Below are positions 9,203 through 17,252 of a DNA stretch of 64,000 bases, piece after piece. Position 1 is the first letter of the stretch; the number at the start of each line of letters is the position of its first letter. Where the stretch lies: contig OX638325.1 in NCBI GenBank assembly GCA_951812795.1, positions 1-64,000 of the forward strand, written 5' to 3'. The translations under genes and the position numbers were made by a program. The notes under the pieces were generated by a model. It was not told where the DNA came from. It ran no database searches and worked only from the letters and a program-made list of their open reading frames with translations. The stretch is from an uncultured Dehalococcoidia bacterium (GTDB taxonomy: Bacteria; Chloroflexota; Dehalococcoidia; Lucifugimonadales; Lucifugimonadaceae).

Positions 9203-9254
9203 ACAAACGGACTATGGCGATTGACTCGCCGGAGTCCTCGGAAGCAGGTGACCA

Positions 9255-9953
9255 TTGAGCTATCCGGTTCCGGTTTCGCTGTCGATTCTGTTGCTGGTCT
9301 TGGTTTTCGCCTGCGTATCGACGACATCACCACCTCCGCGAAACTTGGTCGAAGCAACCAGTACCACCGCCGAAGTTGCCGGAGTACCGGAGGAGGAATC
9401 GATCAATCCGACAATCATCGCATCGCCTCCGCGAAACTTGGTCGAAGCAACCAGTACCACCGCCGAAGTTGCCGGAGTACCGGAGGAGGAATCGATCGAT
9501 CCGACAATCATCGCATCGCCTCCCAAAAACTTGGTCGAAGCAACCAGGACCACCGCCGAAGTTGTCGGAGTACCGGAGGAGGAATCGATCGATCCGACAA
9601 TCATCGCATCGCCTCCCCAAAACTTGGTCGAAGCAACTAGGGTCCTAGCCCTTATTGAAGGAATCCTGGCAGAAGAAAACAACTGTCTTCGAATCACAGA
9701 ATCCGGCACTGGAGGCGATGCAATCGTATGGCAGAAAGAAGTATTTAGTATCGAAAGGCGGAGGGACGCGGTCCTGATCGTCGATTTATTCGGATCTAAC
9801 GGGCAACCGTCTCCTACCGTCATATGGCGACTAGGAGACGAGATTAGCGCTGCGGGCAGAGTGATCACTTCGGAAGGTGCAGACGAACACGCTGGAGCAG
9901 GGTTTAGTGAAAAATGCCCGGGTCCGTACTGGATGGTTAGCAGGGTGCAATAA
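9255..9953 (+). CDS. Putative lipoprotein with three 31-residue tandem repeats
   Basis: 232 residues. The N-terminus VSLSILLLVLVFACVS is a lipoprotein signal with Cys near residue 20. Residues ~26-130 are about 3.4 copies of SPPRNLVEATSTTAEVAGVPEEESIDPTIIA, written here only as a consensus in two parts: SPPRNLVEAT and STTAEVAGVPEEESIDPTIIA. The C-terminal ~100 residues (from ~ILAEENNCLRITESGTGGDAIVW) form a compact domain with several Trp/Tyr and two Cys. This pattern is common in small secreted proteins, but I do not recognise the family. The repeats probably make a stalk between the lipid anchor and the C-terminal domain. Confidence 0.6.
   Translation: MSYPVPVSLSILLLVLVFACVSTTSPPPRNLVEATSTTAEVAGVPEEESINPTIIASPPRNLVEATSTTAEVAGVPEEESIDPTIIASPPKNLVEATRTTAEVVGVPEEESIDPTIIASPPQNLVEATRVLALIEGILAEENNCLRITESGTGGDAIVWQKEVFSIERRRDAVLIVDLFGSNGQPSPTVIWRLGDEISAAGRVITSEGADEHAGAGFSEKCPGPYWMVSRVQ
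9333..9640 (+). repeat. 93-bp tandem repeat inside the lipoprotein gene
   Basis: Starts of the unit (CCTCC...AACTTGGTCGAAGC) fall at 9333, 9426, 9519 and 9612, exactly 93 bp apart. The first two copies differ at very few bases. The third and fourth carry small changes after CCTCC. This near-identity points to recent expansion, and the period is a multiple of three, so the frame is kept. Confidence 0.95.
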
Positions 9954-10054
9954 TTGTCCGCTCTGGTTCCCGGCTTTCGCCGGTATGACGGCGAGCGGCC
10001 CGGGATGGCGTTGAGAGGAGACGAGACGGCGGGACTCGACGTTTTCGTCGAGGA

Positions 10055-10267
10055 TCAGTCGCGGCGGCTTGGTGGATGTTGCATGCGCATGTAGGTGCCG
10101 CCGGTTCGGAGTTCTTCGAGCATTTGGTTAAGGCGTTTTAGTTGGGTTTCGGGTCGCTTGGCGCGGGTGATCCAGCCAATGTAGTCATTTTGTTGGTAAG
10201 CTGGGCGGGCGCTGTAGTCGTCCACGAGGCCGTTGCTGATCAGTGCGTCTTCGACGAACTGGGGCAT
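10055..10267 (-). CDS. Small YdeI/OmpD-associated-like protein (70 aa), copy 2
   Basis: From ATG at 10267 the frame gives MPQFVEDALISNGLVDDYS, then RPAYQQNDYIGWITRAKRPE, then a helix ending in GGTYMRMQHPP. Short proteins of this form are known in the YdeI/OmpD-associated group, where the C-terminal helix with IGWIxRAKRxET is conserved; their role is unclear (bacteriocin protection has been suggested for the family). The open frame continues upstream of 10267, but that part is translated repeat sequence and is excluded. It is nearly identical to 8567-8779, with ~1.5 kb between the copies. No clear ribosome-binding site is seen. Confidence 0.5.
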   Translation of the reverse strand: MPQFVEDALISNGLVDDYSARPAYQQNDYIGWITRAKRPETQLKRLNQMLEELRTGGTYMRMQHPPSRRD

Positions 10268-10693
10268 GGGGTGGATCGGTCTGGTTAGGTTACCTTTTGG
10301 GTTTTCGGGCATAGGGTGTGTTGATCTGGGTACGGCTTGGATGTCGATGAGGATATTCTTGGTTTGCGTTTTGGTCAATGGTGTGGTGGGTGCGCGCTTG
10401 CCGGCTGCCCCGGGCATCCCCTGCGTGCTTCGCACGCGTCCCCTTCGCTTTGCGAAGGGGAGGAAATCCTTCCCCTTGATGCACAAGGGGGACTTTAAAG
10501 GGGGTTTACGCTTGGCGTTTCGCTTTGCACTCCGTTGCCCGGCCCCTCTGGATGGACGTTCCGTCCGCTGAAGCGCCGGCTTTCGCCGGAACGATGGTAG
10601 TTGTGCGGACCAACGACCCTCTCCGCCCCGGGCATCCATCGCTCGCATCACTTCGTTCGCTCGCGCCCCCTTCGCTTTGCGAAGGGGGGATCT
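10268..10693. repeat. Cluster of palindromic repeats (families A and C)
   Basis: There is no gene here. The stretch holds GCGTGC-TTC-GCACGC (10423-10437), CCCCTTCGC-TTT-GCGAAGGGG (10440-10460), a family A unit (10543-10597, with GGACG-TTC-CGTCC and CCGGC-TTTC-GCCGG hairpins) and CCCCCTTCGC-TTT-GCGAAGGGGG (10666-10688). Together they form a mosaic of stems between two genes whose 3' ends face this region. Confidence 0.8.
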
Positions 10694-12568
10694 CTACCAA
10701 GCGAGGGCATAGCAGGCGCGGCGGGGGTCGCCTGAGGAGGCTAGGACGCCGGTGGTTGGGTTTCGGGTGGATACTGTGGCTCCTACTCCGGCGCCGTCTA
10801 CGGTTACTATTTGATGTCCCATTGATGCGAGTTCGTCGCGGGTGGATTGTGGGATCCCGGTTTCGACTGCGAGTTGGCCGGGGTAGTAGGAGTGCGGGTA
10901 GAAGCTGTTGAGCACGTTGTTGCTGGCGAAGCGGGATGCTTCGACGGCGGCTTGGGGGTTCATTCCCCAGAGGAGGCTGTTGAGGATTAGTTGGGTGTTT
11001 GCCTGTGCTTGGTGGTCGCCGCCGGGACAGCCGATGGTCATCACGGGCACACCGTCTTTCGACACGAGGTAGTTGATGAGGGTTGTTCTGGGTCGCTTGC
11101 CGGGTTCAAGGCGGTTGGGATGGCCGTCTTCGAAGTTGAGCATCTCCATTCTCGTGCTGAGAGCGCATCCGAGTTCTGGGAAGAAGACCGATTTTGAGAA
11201 CGACCCACCGGACGGCGTGGCCGCGACCATGTTTCCTTCATGGTCGATGACGGAGATGTGCGTGGTACCGCTTTGGTCGCTGGATTCTTGGGGGGAACCC
11301 GGCCTGTCCACCTGCCCGAGCATCCCCCGTTCGACGGCGTTGCGGGCGCCGTCTCGCGCCCCCTTCGTTTCACGAAGGGGGCAATATTGCCACGGGTCTC
11401 CGGGTGCTGGTGTTTCGGGGAAGGCTTTGTCAGGATCGATCATCGCCGCGCGTTTGCGGGCGTATTCTTTGGAGAGGAGGCCGTCGATCGGCACGTCGAC
11501 GAAATCGGGGTCGCCGTAGTACGCCTGACGGTCGGCGAAGGCGAGGTTTAGGGCTTGGCTAACGGTGTGGATGTATGCGGTCGAGTTGTGTCCCATCGCT
11601 CGGAGGTCGAAGTTCTCGAGGATGTTGAGGGCCTGCATCAAGACGGCGCCTTGAGTCCACGTTCGTTGGCCATGGATTTCGTGTCCGTGGAAGCTGATCT
11701 TGATGGGCGTCTCGTACTTTGCCTCGTAGTCGGCGAGCGAGTCCATGTCGAGAATGCCCCCGACACTTTCGCTGCAGTCGGCGATGATCTGCGCCACTTC
11801 GCCGGTGTAGAAACAGTCACGAGCAGCGCGAATGCCTTGAGCCCTCACCCTGGCCCTCTCCCGCTCAGCGGGAGAGGGGATGTCGTGTATCGTCGCGCTT
11901 TCGACATCGACGAGTTTCTGGAGAGTGGCGGCGATTCCTTTTTGGACAAGGAGCGAACCGGGTTTAGGTACCGCACCGTCTTGGTAGAAGACATCGTGTC
12001 CGCCCGGTGGGTACTGATCCCACTGGCGGCAGGTGTTATCGCTGCCGATGCGTTCGAGCATGTATTCGTAATTCGGAATTCCGCTGTCGGCGTATTCGAT
12101 GGAAGGTTCGAGCACCTCGGCGACGGTCTTCGTACCGTACTTCTCGAGCAGCGAGAGCAGTGCCGCTACTATACCCGGGACGGTGAAGCTGAGATGTGCG
12201 AGAGGTCCGGGACCGGTTGGGATTTGGTCCTGCCCCTGAGAGCGGTACCATTCGACGGTCGCCCGGTTCGGGGCGGTACCTTGTCCGCTCAACGCCAATA
12301 GGTCTCCGCTCTGGGCGTGATAAAGCATGAATACGCCTTCGGCCCCCAACGAATACGACGCAATTGGTTCGACCACGGCGGCAGCGAATCCGGCCGCGAC
12401 CAGTGCGTCGAACGCGTTGCCGCCCGAAAGCATCATTCGCATCCCCGCCATCGATGTCAGATAGTGGCCGCTCGAGATGACGCCTTGAGTGCCATAGACC
12501 ACTGGTCGGCTCGTCGCCGTCCACGCTAGGTGGTCTTCATCGATCGTAGAGACGTTGTTTGAGGCCAT
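10694..12568 (-). CDS. ggt: Gamma-glutamyltransferase family protein
   Basis: Ntn-hydrolase of the gamma-glutamyltransferase family, which cleaves gamma-glutamyl amides such as glutathione and matures by self-cleavage. The nucleophile motif SGTTHISVID is present, with the catalytic Thr near residue 435. PGGDHQAQANTQ and the C-terminal GVGATVSTRNPTTGVL fit the small subunit. ATG at 12568 is chosen over the ATG at 12616 because AAGGAAG lies 8 nt upstream of it. Odd: residues ~230-243 (IPSPAERERARVRAQ) and ~385-415 (CPLRETKGARDGARN and neighbours) are encoded by palindromic repeats that also occur in non-coding DNA here, inserted in frame. They fall before the cleavage site, so the enzyme may still fold. 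No signal peptide is visible. Confidence 0.88.
   Translation of the reverse strand: MASNNVSTIDEDHLAWTATSRPVVYGTQGVISSGHYLTSMAGMRMMLSGGNAFDALVAAGFAAAVVEPIASYSLGAEGVFMLYHAQSGDLLALSGQGTAPNRATVEWYRSQGQDQIPTGPGPLAHLSFTVPGIVAALLSLLEKYGTKTVAEVLEPSIEYADSGIPNYEYMLERIGSDNTCRQWDQYPPGGHDVFYQDGAVPKPGSLLVQKGIAATLQKLVDVESATIHDIPSPAERERARVRAQGIRAARDCFYTGEVAQIIADCSESVGGILDMDSLADYEAKYETPIKISFHGHEIHGQRTWTQGAVLMQALNILENFDLRAMGHNSTAYIHTVSQALNLAFADRQAYYGDPDFVDVPIDGLLSKEYARKRAAMIDPDKAFPETPAPGDPWQYCPLRETKGARDGARNAVERGMLGQVDRPGSPQESSDQSGTTHISVIDHEGNMVAATPSGGSFSKSVFFPELGCALSTRMEMLNFEDGHPNRLEPGKRPRTTLINYLVSKDGVPVMTIGCPGGDHQAQANTQLILNSLLWGMNPQAAVEASRFASNNVLNSFYPHSYYPGQLAVETGIPQSTRDELASMGHQIVTVDGAGVGATVSTRNPTTGVLASSGDPRRACYALAW
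11358..11382. repeat. Palindromic repeat, family C, inside ggt
   Basis: GCCCCCTTCGT-TTC-ACGAAGGGGGC is a perfect 11-bp stem with a 3-nt loop. Its flank CCCGAGCATCCCCCG resembles the CCCGGGCATCC flank of the intergenic copies near 10410 and 10630. It is read in frame as part of gamma-glutamyltransferase. Confidence 0.8.
11842..11880. repeat. Palindromic repeat, family D, inside ggt
   Basis: The core CCCTCTCCCGC-TCA-GCGGGAGAGGG with the left flank CCCTCACCCTGG matches the intergenic copy at 8508-8550. It contributes about 13 residues to gamma-glutamyltransferase without breaking the frame. Confidence 0.85.
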
Positions 12569-12834
12569 CGCCGGGACTTCCTTATCGCTTGATTCACAAC
12601 GGTTTACAACGGACATCGAAGGGTCGTCCGAAAACCGTTAGCTTCAAGTTACCACCGCTTGCGGCGCACGTACCGGTATGGATGATGACGTGGCTCGAGG
12701 GTTAGAACAGATAGGCATAATCGTCGCGCCGCGCCGTGGCGCGGATGCTGCGCTCGTAGCATTCTCGCTGCGTGAGCAGTGGGCGCGGGTTGCGAGCGTG
12801 CATTATTCTCCAAGACAACAGATCACGACAATAA

Positions 12835-12854
12835 CCAATAATGGTATTTATTGG
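12835..12854. promoter_or_regulatory. Inverted repeat upstream of the NCS2 permease
   Basis: CCAATAA-TGGTAT-TTATTGG is a 7-bp perfect inverted repeat 27 bp before the permease start, directly preceded by ATAA. It is A/T-rich and has no T-run after it, so an operator or promoter element is more likely than a terminator. Low certainty. Confidence 0.3.
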
Positions 12855-12880
12855 AGAACGATTTAGCGATTGGCTAACGT

Positions 12881-14620
12881 TTGACTACTGGGAACACCGA
12901 AGAGTCCATTCGGTTTGAGCCGGATGAGGATTGCCCGCCGTCCATCGCATTGCTGGTGGGATCGCAGGGAGCCCTGTTGGTGCTCGCGCCGGTGGTTCTA
13001 AACGTTGCGATCGCGATCCGCTCGTCTGGACTTGGCGACAAGTTCCTGACTTGGAGTGTCTTTGCGGCGATGCTGATCTGCGCTGTGATCACAGCGTTTC
13101 AGGCTTTGCAGTTGCGTCGATTCGGTGCGGGGCACATAGTGCTCAGTTGGCCCGCTGCGATGTTCATCGCGATTATGGTGTTGACGGTCACGACGGCGGG
13201 ATTGGCGACGTTCGCGAGCCTGATGGTCGTGTGCAGTTTGATGCAGGTAGCGCTCTCCTGGTGGTTACCGACGCTGCGGCGCATTGTGACGCCGGTCGTT
13301 TCGGGAACGGTAACGATGCTGATCGCAGTAAGCGTGCTGCCCATTGCATTCGAAGCCGTCAGCGACTTGCCGGCGGAAACCCCGGCGATCGCTGGTCCGG
13401 TGATTGCCGGAGTGACGCTAATGGCCTCTGTGGTCGCGACGTTGCGCGCCAGCGGCCGATGGCGTTTGGTTGCGCCGTTGATCAGCATCCTTGTGGGCTG
13501 CGCCGCCGCCGCGGCCTTTGGTGCGCTCGATGGTGGGCGAATTGCAGACGCCGGCTGGTTCGGTATCCCTGAGGTGCCCGAATTGAGTTTCGATCTCGCG
13601 CCGGACAAGGAGTTCTGGGTGCTCCTGCCATCGTTTGCGATTCTCACCTTGGTTCTCGGTCTCAAGACGATCAGCGACGGAGTGGTTATCCAACAGGCCT
13701 CTCGGCGCCGACCCCGAGCAATCGATTTCCGTCAGATTCAAGGTATGGTGAGCGTGAATGGCGTCGGGATGTTTTTGGCCGGCATCGCTGGCACGCTGCC
13801 CACGATGGCGAATTCCTCATACAGTCAATCGCTGATCAGTCTGACTGGCGTCGCGGCCCGGCGTGTCGGGATCGGTGTGGCGGTTGTGATTTTGGTGCTT
13901 GCACTTTTCTCGAAGTTCGCGGCTCTGCTGTTGACCATCCCCGGACCCGTATTGGGGGCGTACTTGATGCTCGCGATGGGTATGCTGTTCGTGAGCGGAT
14001 GGCAGACGATCCTGCGAGATGGACTTGACCCGCGCCGTATGTTGGTGGTCGCGCTGGCCAGTGCCTTGGGTTTGGGTCTCCACGGTCACCCGATCACCCG
14101 CGATATATTCGGCGATGAGTTGGGCGGACTCCTCGGCAACGGTGTAACGATAGGCGCGGTGGTCGCGGTCGGGATGACGTTGCTGTTGGAAGTCATGAGC
14201 AAACGGCGCGCGCGTCTCGAAGTGACGTTGGACATGTCTTCGCTGGGTGCGATCGATGACTTTCTCGTTAAAGTGGCGTTCAGCCTCAACTGGGACACGG
14301 AGTCGACCACTCGCCTGCGCTCGGTGGGAGAAGAAACGCTCTTGAGCCTGATAACCGATGAGGAAATTGCTGACGACTCAAAACCTCCCCGCCTGGTCGT
14401 AGTCGCTCGACCGGAGACGGATAGGGTAGAGCTAGAATTCGTAGCGACGTCGCGTCAGGACAACATTGAAGATCAGTTGGCGTTTCTAACTGACGAAGCC
14501 ACTGTGCCGTCCGTGGATGATCTTTCGTTCCGATTACTTCGCCATCACGCTTCCGCGCTTCGTCACCAGAAGTTCCACGGCGTGGACATCGTCACGGTGC
14601 AGGTCGAGGGAAACGCATGA
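12881..14620 (+). CDS. NCS2-type (xanthine/uracil permease-like) transporter with C-terminal HATPase-like domain
   Basis: 579 residues. Residues ~24-445 are membrane-spanning with about 12 helices. TLPTMANSSYSQSLISLTGVAARRVGIG (given here as TLPTMANSSYSQ and GVAARRVGIG) matches the NCS2 pattern with NxxxS and the conserved GVxSR-like turn, so a nucleobase or related substrate is likely. Residues ~455-579 are soluble: TRLRSVGEETLLSLI resembles the first helix (conserved Glu) of anti-sigma-factor-type HATPase_c_2 domains, ending in FRLLRHHAS...VDIVTVQV. The classical N-box Asn and the DxGxG motif are not clear, so ATP binding is doubtful. TTG at 12881 follows an in-frame TAA by 3 nt. No good ribosome-binding site is seen. 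Confidence 0.75.
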   Translation: MTTGNTEESIRFEPDEDCPPSIALLVGSQGALLVLAPVVLNVAIAIRSSGLGDKFLTWSVFAAMLICAVITAFQALQLRRFGAGHIVLSWPAAMFIAIMVLTVTTAGLATFASLMVVCSLMQVALSWWLPTLRRIVTPVVSGTVTMLIAVSVLPIAFEAVSDLPAETPAIAGPVIAGVTLMASVVATLRASGRWRLVAPLISILVGCAAAAAFGALDGGRIADAGWFGIPEVPELSFDLAPDKEFWVLLPSFAILTLVLGLKTISDGVVIQQASRRRPRAIDFRQIQGMVSVNGVGMFLAGIAGTLPTMANSSYSQSLISLTGVAARRVGIGVAVVILVLALFSKFAALLLTIPGPVLGAYLMLAMGMLFVSGWQTILRDGLDPRRMLVVALASALGLGLHGHPITRDIFGDELGGLLGNGVTIGAVVAVGMTLLLEVMSKRRARLEVTLDMSSLGAIDDFLVKVAFSLNWDTESTTRLRSVGEETLLSLITDEEIADDSKPPRLVVVARPETDRVELEFVATSRQDNIEDQLAFLTDEATVPSVDDLSFRLLRHHASALRHQKFHGVDIVTVQVEGNA

Positions 14621-14824
14621 TTCCGTGTTTGGCCATGCGGTGCGTCATTCACGCGTAGGGGTGTTGTGCACCATCCTCCCCCTAGATGCCGAAGAGGGAA
14701 TTAAAGGGGGTTTAGACTCGGTTTTTCGCTTCGCACTCCGTTGCCCTGCCCCTCTGGATTGACGTTCCGTCCGCTGAAGCGCCGGCTTTCGCCGGAATGA
14801 CGGTGATTGTGCGCGGGAATGACG
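14621..14824. repeat. Composite repeat element (family A with a C-like flank)
   Basis: The region contains CCTCCCCCTAGATGC...GGAATTAAAGGGGGTTTA, then CGCTTCGCACTCCGTTGCCC, then a full family A unit at 14749-14803 with the GGCTTTCGCC hairpin. The same order of pieces occurs at 10480-10597, so it is a composite copied as a unit. Confidence 0.75.
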
Positions 14825-15022
14825 TTAGTTTCCGTCCCGATGCTTCTCGATCAGCGCCGCGACTCGCTCGTCGACTTGTGCGTCGAAGTCCCGACCGGCA
14901 TCCGACAATGCGATGCCGAGATGCGCATCCCGCAACAACAGGTCGTATTCGGCGGTATTTGCGAAACTATCGTCCAGGTCCGCAAACAGGGCGTCGAGCG
15001 TGTCTTTTTGGAACATCGTCAT
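14825..15022 (-). CDS. Hypothetical small protein (65 aa)
   Basis: An acidic, mostly helical protein (ALFADLDDSFANTAEYDLLL, then DAQVDERVAALIEKHRDG). It starts 48 bp downstream of the reductive-dehalogenase-like gene on the same strand, with AAGG 9 nt before its ATG, so the two are probably co-transcribed. No domain is recognised. It could be a small partner of the upstream enzyme, but nothing in its sequence shows that. Confidence 0.45.
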   Translation of the reverse strand: MTMFQKDTLDALFADLDDSFANTAEYDLLLRDAHLGIALSDAGRDFDAQVDERVAALIEKHRDGN

Positions 15023-15069
15023 CCGGGGAACCTTGTGATCGGTTGAGATTCGGGGTTGGCGATAGCGAA

Positions 15070-16317
15070 CTATTCGTCGGTCCGCGAAACACCCTCTTTC
15101 ACCAATCGTGAAAGTTCATTGGCGAACTCCACAGCCTCAGTATTAGGAGTCCCGCCATTCGCTTCGACCTTTTTCTTGAACTCTTCGAAGAGCCACTCTT
15201 CCTTTGTTCCATGTGGGAATTCGAAATCCTTGCCTTTGAAATGGGGCAATTCGCCTGGACCGAAGTATCCCTTGCCTCGAAGCTCGTAACCTTCCAAGTT
15301 GGGCGTGCCCTTGCCGAGGATCTCGCTTGTCTCGATGTAGTGTTCCATCACCGGCTTCATGCCGTAGCGCTGAATCGGGCAGACCTTCATGCAGACGGCG
15401 CAACCCTCATATGTCACCATGACCGGTCGGCAGCGGTCGTAGACGAGTTTATTTTTCTTGACGCCGCGGTACCAGACCTTCTCGCGCAGAAGCGCGCGGG
15501 CTGGGCAGCGGACTACGCAGACCTGACACTCTTCGCAGAATTTGTTGATCCCGTAGTCAATCGGCTCGTCGTGAACGACCGGCGCATCGGTGGTAATCAG
15601 CATCAAACGAGCGCGTGAGCCGAAGTGGGGAGACAGCAACTGTCCGTTCGCGCCAAGCTGACCGAGACCCGCCTCGACGAACAACGGGATGAATGCTCCG
15701 CTGTTGTCGTTTGGACTGTGAACCTGCGCGTGGTATCCGAGTGAGCGGATGTGCTCGGCAAGATCGAGCGCGAGAGCGCCGGCGATCTCGTAGGTGCCGA
15801 AGTGTGCGAACTCCGCTTCCAAGCTCGGAATCGACTGCGTTTGAGAGTAGTCCTGCTCTAACGCCAAGCAGATTGCGTGATTGAATTTCGCCCAGCTCTT
15901 TTTGCTGGCGTAGGTGTATCTGCGGTCATACCTCGTGAAACCAACCTCGCCGAAGCCCAACTCGCGGGCTCTATCGCGGATGTCCGTAGTTACATCGTGT
16001 TCAGGGTCCGGTTCCGCGGTCGGTTCGATATCACCGGAGACCCATGCCGCCTCGATCAACGGCTCGCTAACCTCGTCATGCTTTTTCCGGTAGTCATAGA
16101 CTTCTTTGATGTAGACGGTCCATCCCCACTCGCGGTCGGCCGATTTCTCCACGGTTTGGGACTCGATCGGATCTTCTCGGCTGTAATAGGAGACATCACC
16201 GTCGATGACGGGCGAGCCTGGTACTGTCACCAACTCCTCCGCAACCGGTATCGCCGTCTGTGGGTCGCCGTGTCGACGTCCCGGCCGCTTTACGACGTGA
16301 TTTACTGTCTTGGTCAT
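15070..16317 (-). CDS. Reductive dehalogenase-like 4Fe-4S protein without Tat signal
   Basis: 415 residues. The C-terminal half has two [4Fe-4S] motifs: C261-x2-C264-x2-C267-x3-CP and C306-x2-C309-x3-CP, with C296 as a possible fourth ligand. The middle part (ARELGFGEVGFTRY, SPNDNSGAFIPLFVEAGLGQLGANG) matches the corrinoid-binding region shared by reductive dehalogenases and epoxyqueuosine reductase. Respiratory RdhA proteins carry an N-terminal RRxFxK Tat motif and a membrane-anchor partner RdhB; neither is seen here. Cytoplasmic, catabolic RdhA-like enzymes fit better. Substrate unknown. A 65-residue protein follows on the same strand. Confidence 0.8.
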   Translation of the reverse strand: MTKTVNHVVKRPGRRHGDPQTAIPVAEELVTVPGSPVIDGDVSYYSREDPIESQTVEKSADREWGWTVYIKEVYDYRKKHDEVSEPLIEAAWVSGDIEPTAEPDPEHDVTTDIRDRARELGFGEVGFTRYDRRYTYASKKSWAKFNHAICLALEQDYSQTQSIPSLEAEFAHFGTYEIAGALALDLAEHIRSLGYHAQVHSPNDNSGAFIPLFVEAGLGQLGANGQLLSPHFGSRARLMLITTDAPVVHDEPIDYGINKFCEECQVCVVRCPARALLREKVWYRGVKKNKLVYDRCRPVMVTYEGCAVCMKVCPIQRYGMKPVMEHYIETSEILGKGTPNLEGYELRGKGYFGPGELPHFKGKDFEFPHGTKEEWLFEEFKKKVEANGGTPNTEAVEFANELSRLVKEGVSRTDE

Positions 16318-16571
16318 TTCCGATCCCTAGGATGCTTGGCGCGACATGTGGGCGCGTCAATGCGCGCATTATAGCGCGTGTCACAATTGAATCCACTATG
16401 TTTTGTCGAATTTCGTAGTGAAAATCGAGGTTAATGGTGGCCATCAGTCACGAGCTAGGAGTTCCGTGGTGAGGATGGCGTTGGGCGTAGAATGTTGATG
16501 GTGAGTATCATCACAATCTGTCAGATGCTCATGGTTCGCGGGTATTTGACCACATTGCTGGGGGTGCTTAA

Positions 16572-17222
16572 ATGCTGAGATTCGCTGAAGAGATAGTTCT
16601 TCTACTTCTGAATGATGAAGATGGTCGTTTTGCGCGTCTGTCGAATATCTCGATGGACTACGCGTTGGCCGGAGGTGTGTTGATGGATCTGGCCCTGGAA
16701 AATCGGATAGACACCGATCTGGAAAAGTTGATGCTGATTGACTCGACACCGACGGGTGACAGTTTGCTGGACCCGACGTTGGCCGATATCGCAGATGTTG
16801 GGGGCCATGACACGCGATTCTGGTTGGAGCGCGCGGCGACGAGGAGCGACGAGTTGCGGGAGGAGGCGTTGAATCGGTTGGTGGATCAGGGGATATTGGA
16901 AAGGGCGGAAGACCGGTTCATGTGGGTTTTCAAGTCGCGGCGATATCCGACGATAGACGGCGAGGCGCAACGCGAGGTGAAGCTCCGGATCATGGAGGTA
17001 TTGTTCAGCGATGAGATCCCCGATCCGCGTGACATCGTGATTATCGCCTTGGCCGACGCGTGCGGAATTTTCAGGAGTATCTTCACTTCGAGCGAACTTG
17101 AACGTGTAGCTCCACGGATCGAACAGGTTCGCAAGTTGGACCTGATCGGTCAGGAGATGATGCATGCGATTCAGGACATCGAGCTGACGTTGGCGCAAGC
17201 GATGCAGCCGCACATGTATTAG
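16572..17222 (+). CDS. GPP34 (GOLPH3/VPS74-like) family protein
   Basis: 216 residues. The opening LRFAEEIVLLLLNDEDGRF, the LAGGVLMDLALENRID helix and the DEALNRLVDQGILE-type segment are the hallmarks of GPP34 domains. In eukaryotes such proteins bind phosphatidylinositol 4-phosphate; the bacterial ones are of unknown role. The protein is soluble, with no signal peptide. A GGGGGTG sequence lies a few bases before the ATG. The neighbouring genes give no functional hint; the next gene runs on the opposite strand and converges with it. Confidence 0.8.
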   Translation: MLRFAEEIVLLLLNDEDGRFARLSNISMDYALAGGVLMDLALENRIDTDLEKLMLIDSTPTGDSLLDPTLADIADVGGHDTRFWLERAATRSDELREEALNRLVDQGILERAEDRFMWVFKSRRYPTIDGEAQREVKLRIMEVLFSDEIPDPRDIVIIALADACGIFRSIFTSSELERVAPRIEQVRKLDLIGQEMMHAIQDIELTLAQAMQPHMY

Positions 17223-17252
17223 TCTGCTGACCTTCGTCGAGTGCATGGGTCG

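Noticed and set aside
9333-9640. Possible CRISPR array from regularly spaced repeats
   Set aside because: The 93-bp units are contiguous and coding, with no unique spacers and no cas genes.
10268-10651. N-terminal extension of the YdeI-like gene
   Set aside because: The added residues come from palindromic repeat DNA and share no similarity with the family.
12678-12866. 62-codon open frame before the NCS2 permease
   Set aside because: No ribosome-binding site, poor composition, and it runs over the inverted repeat at 12835-12854.
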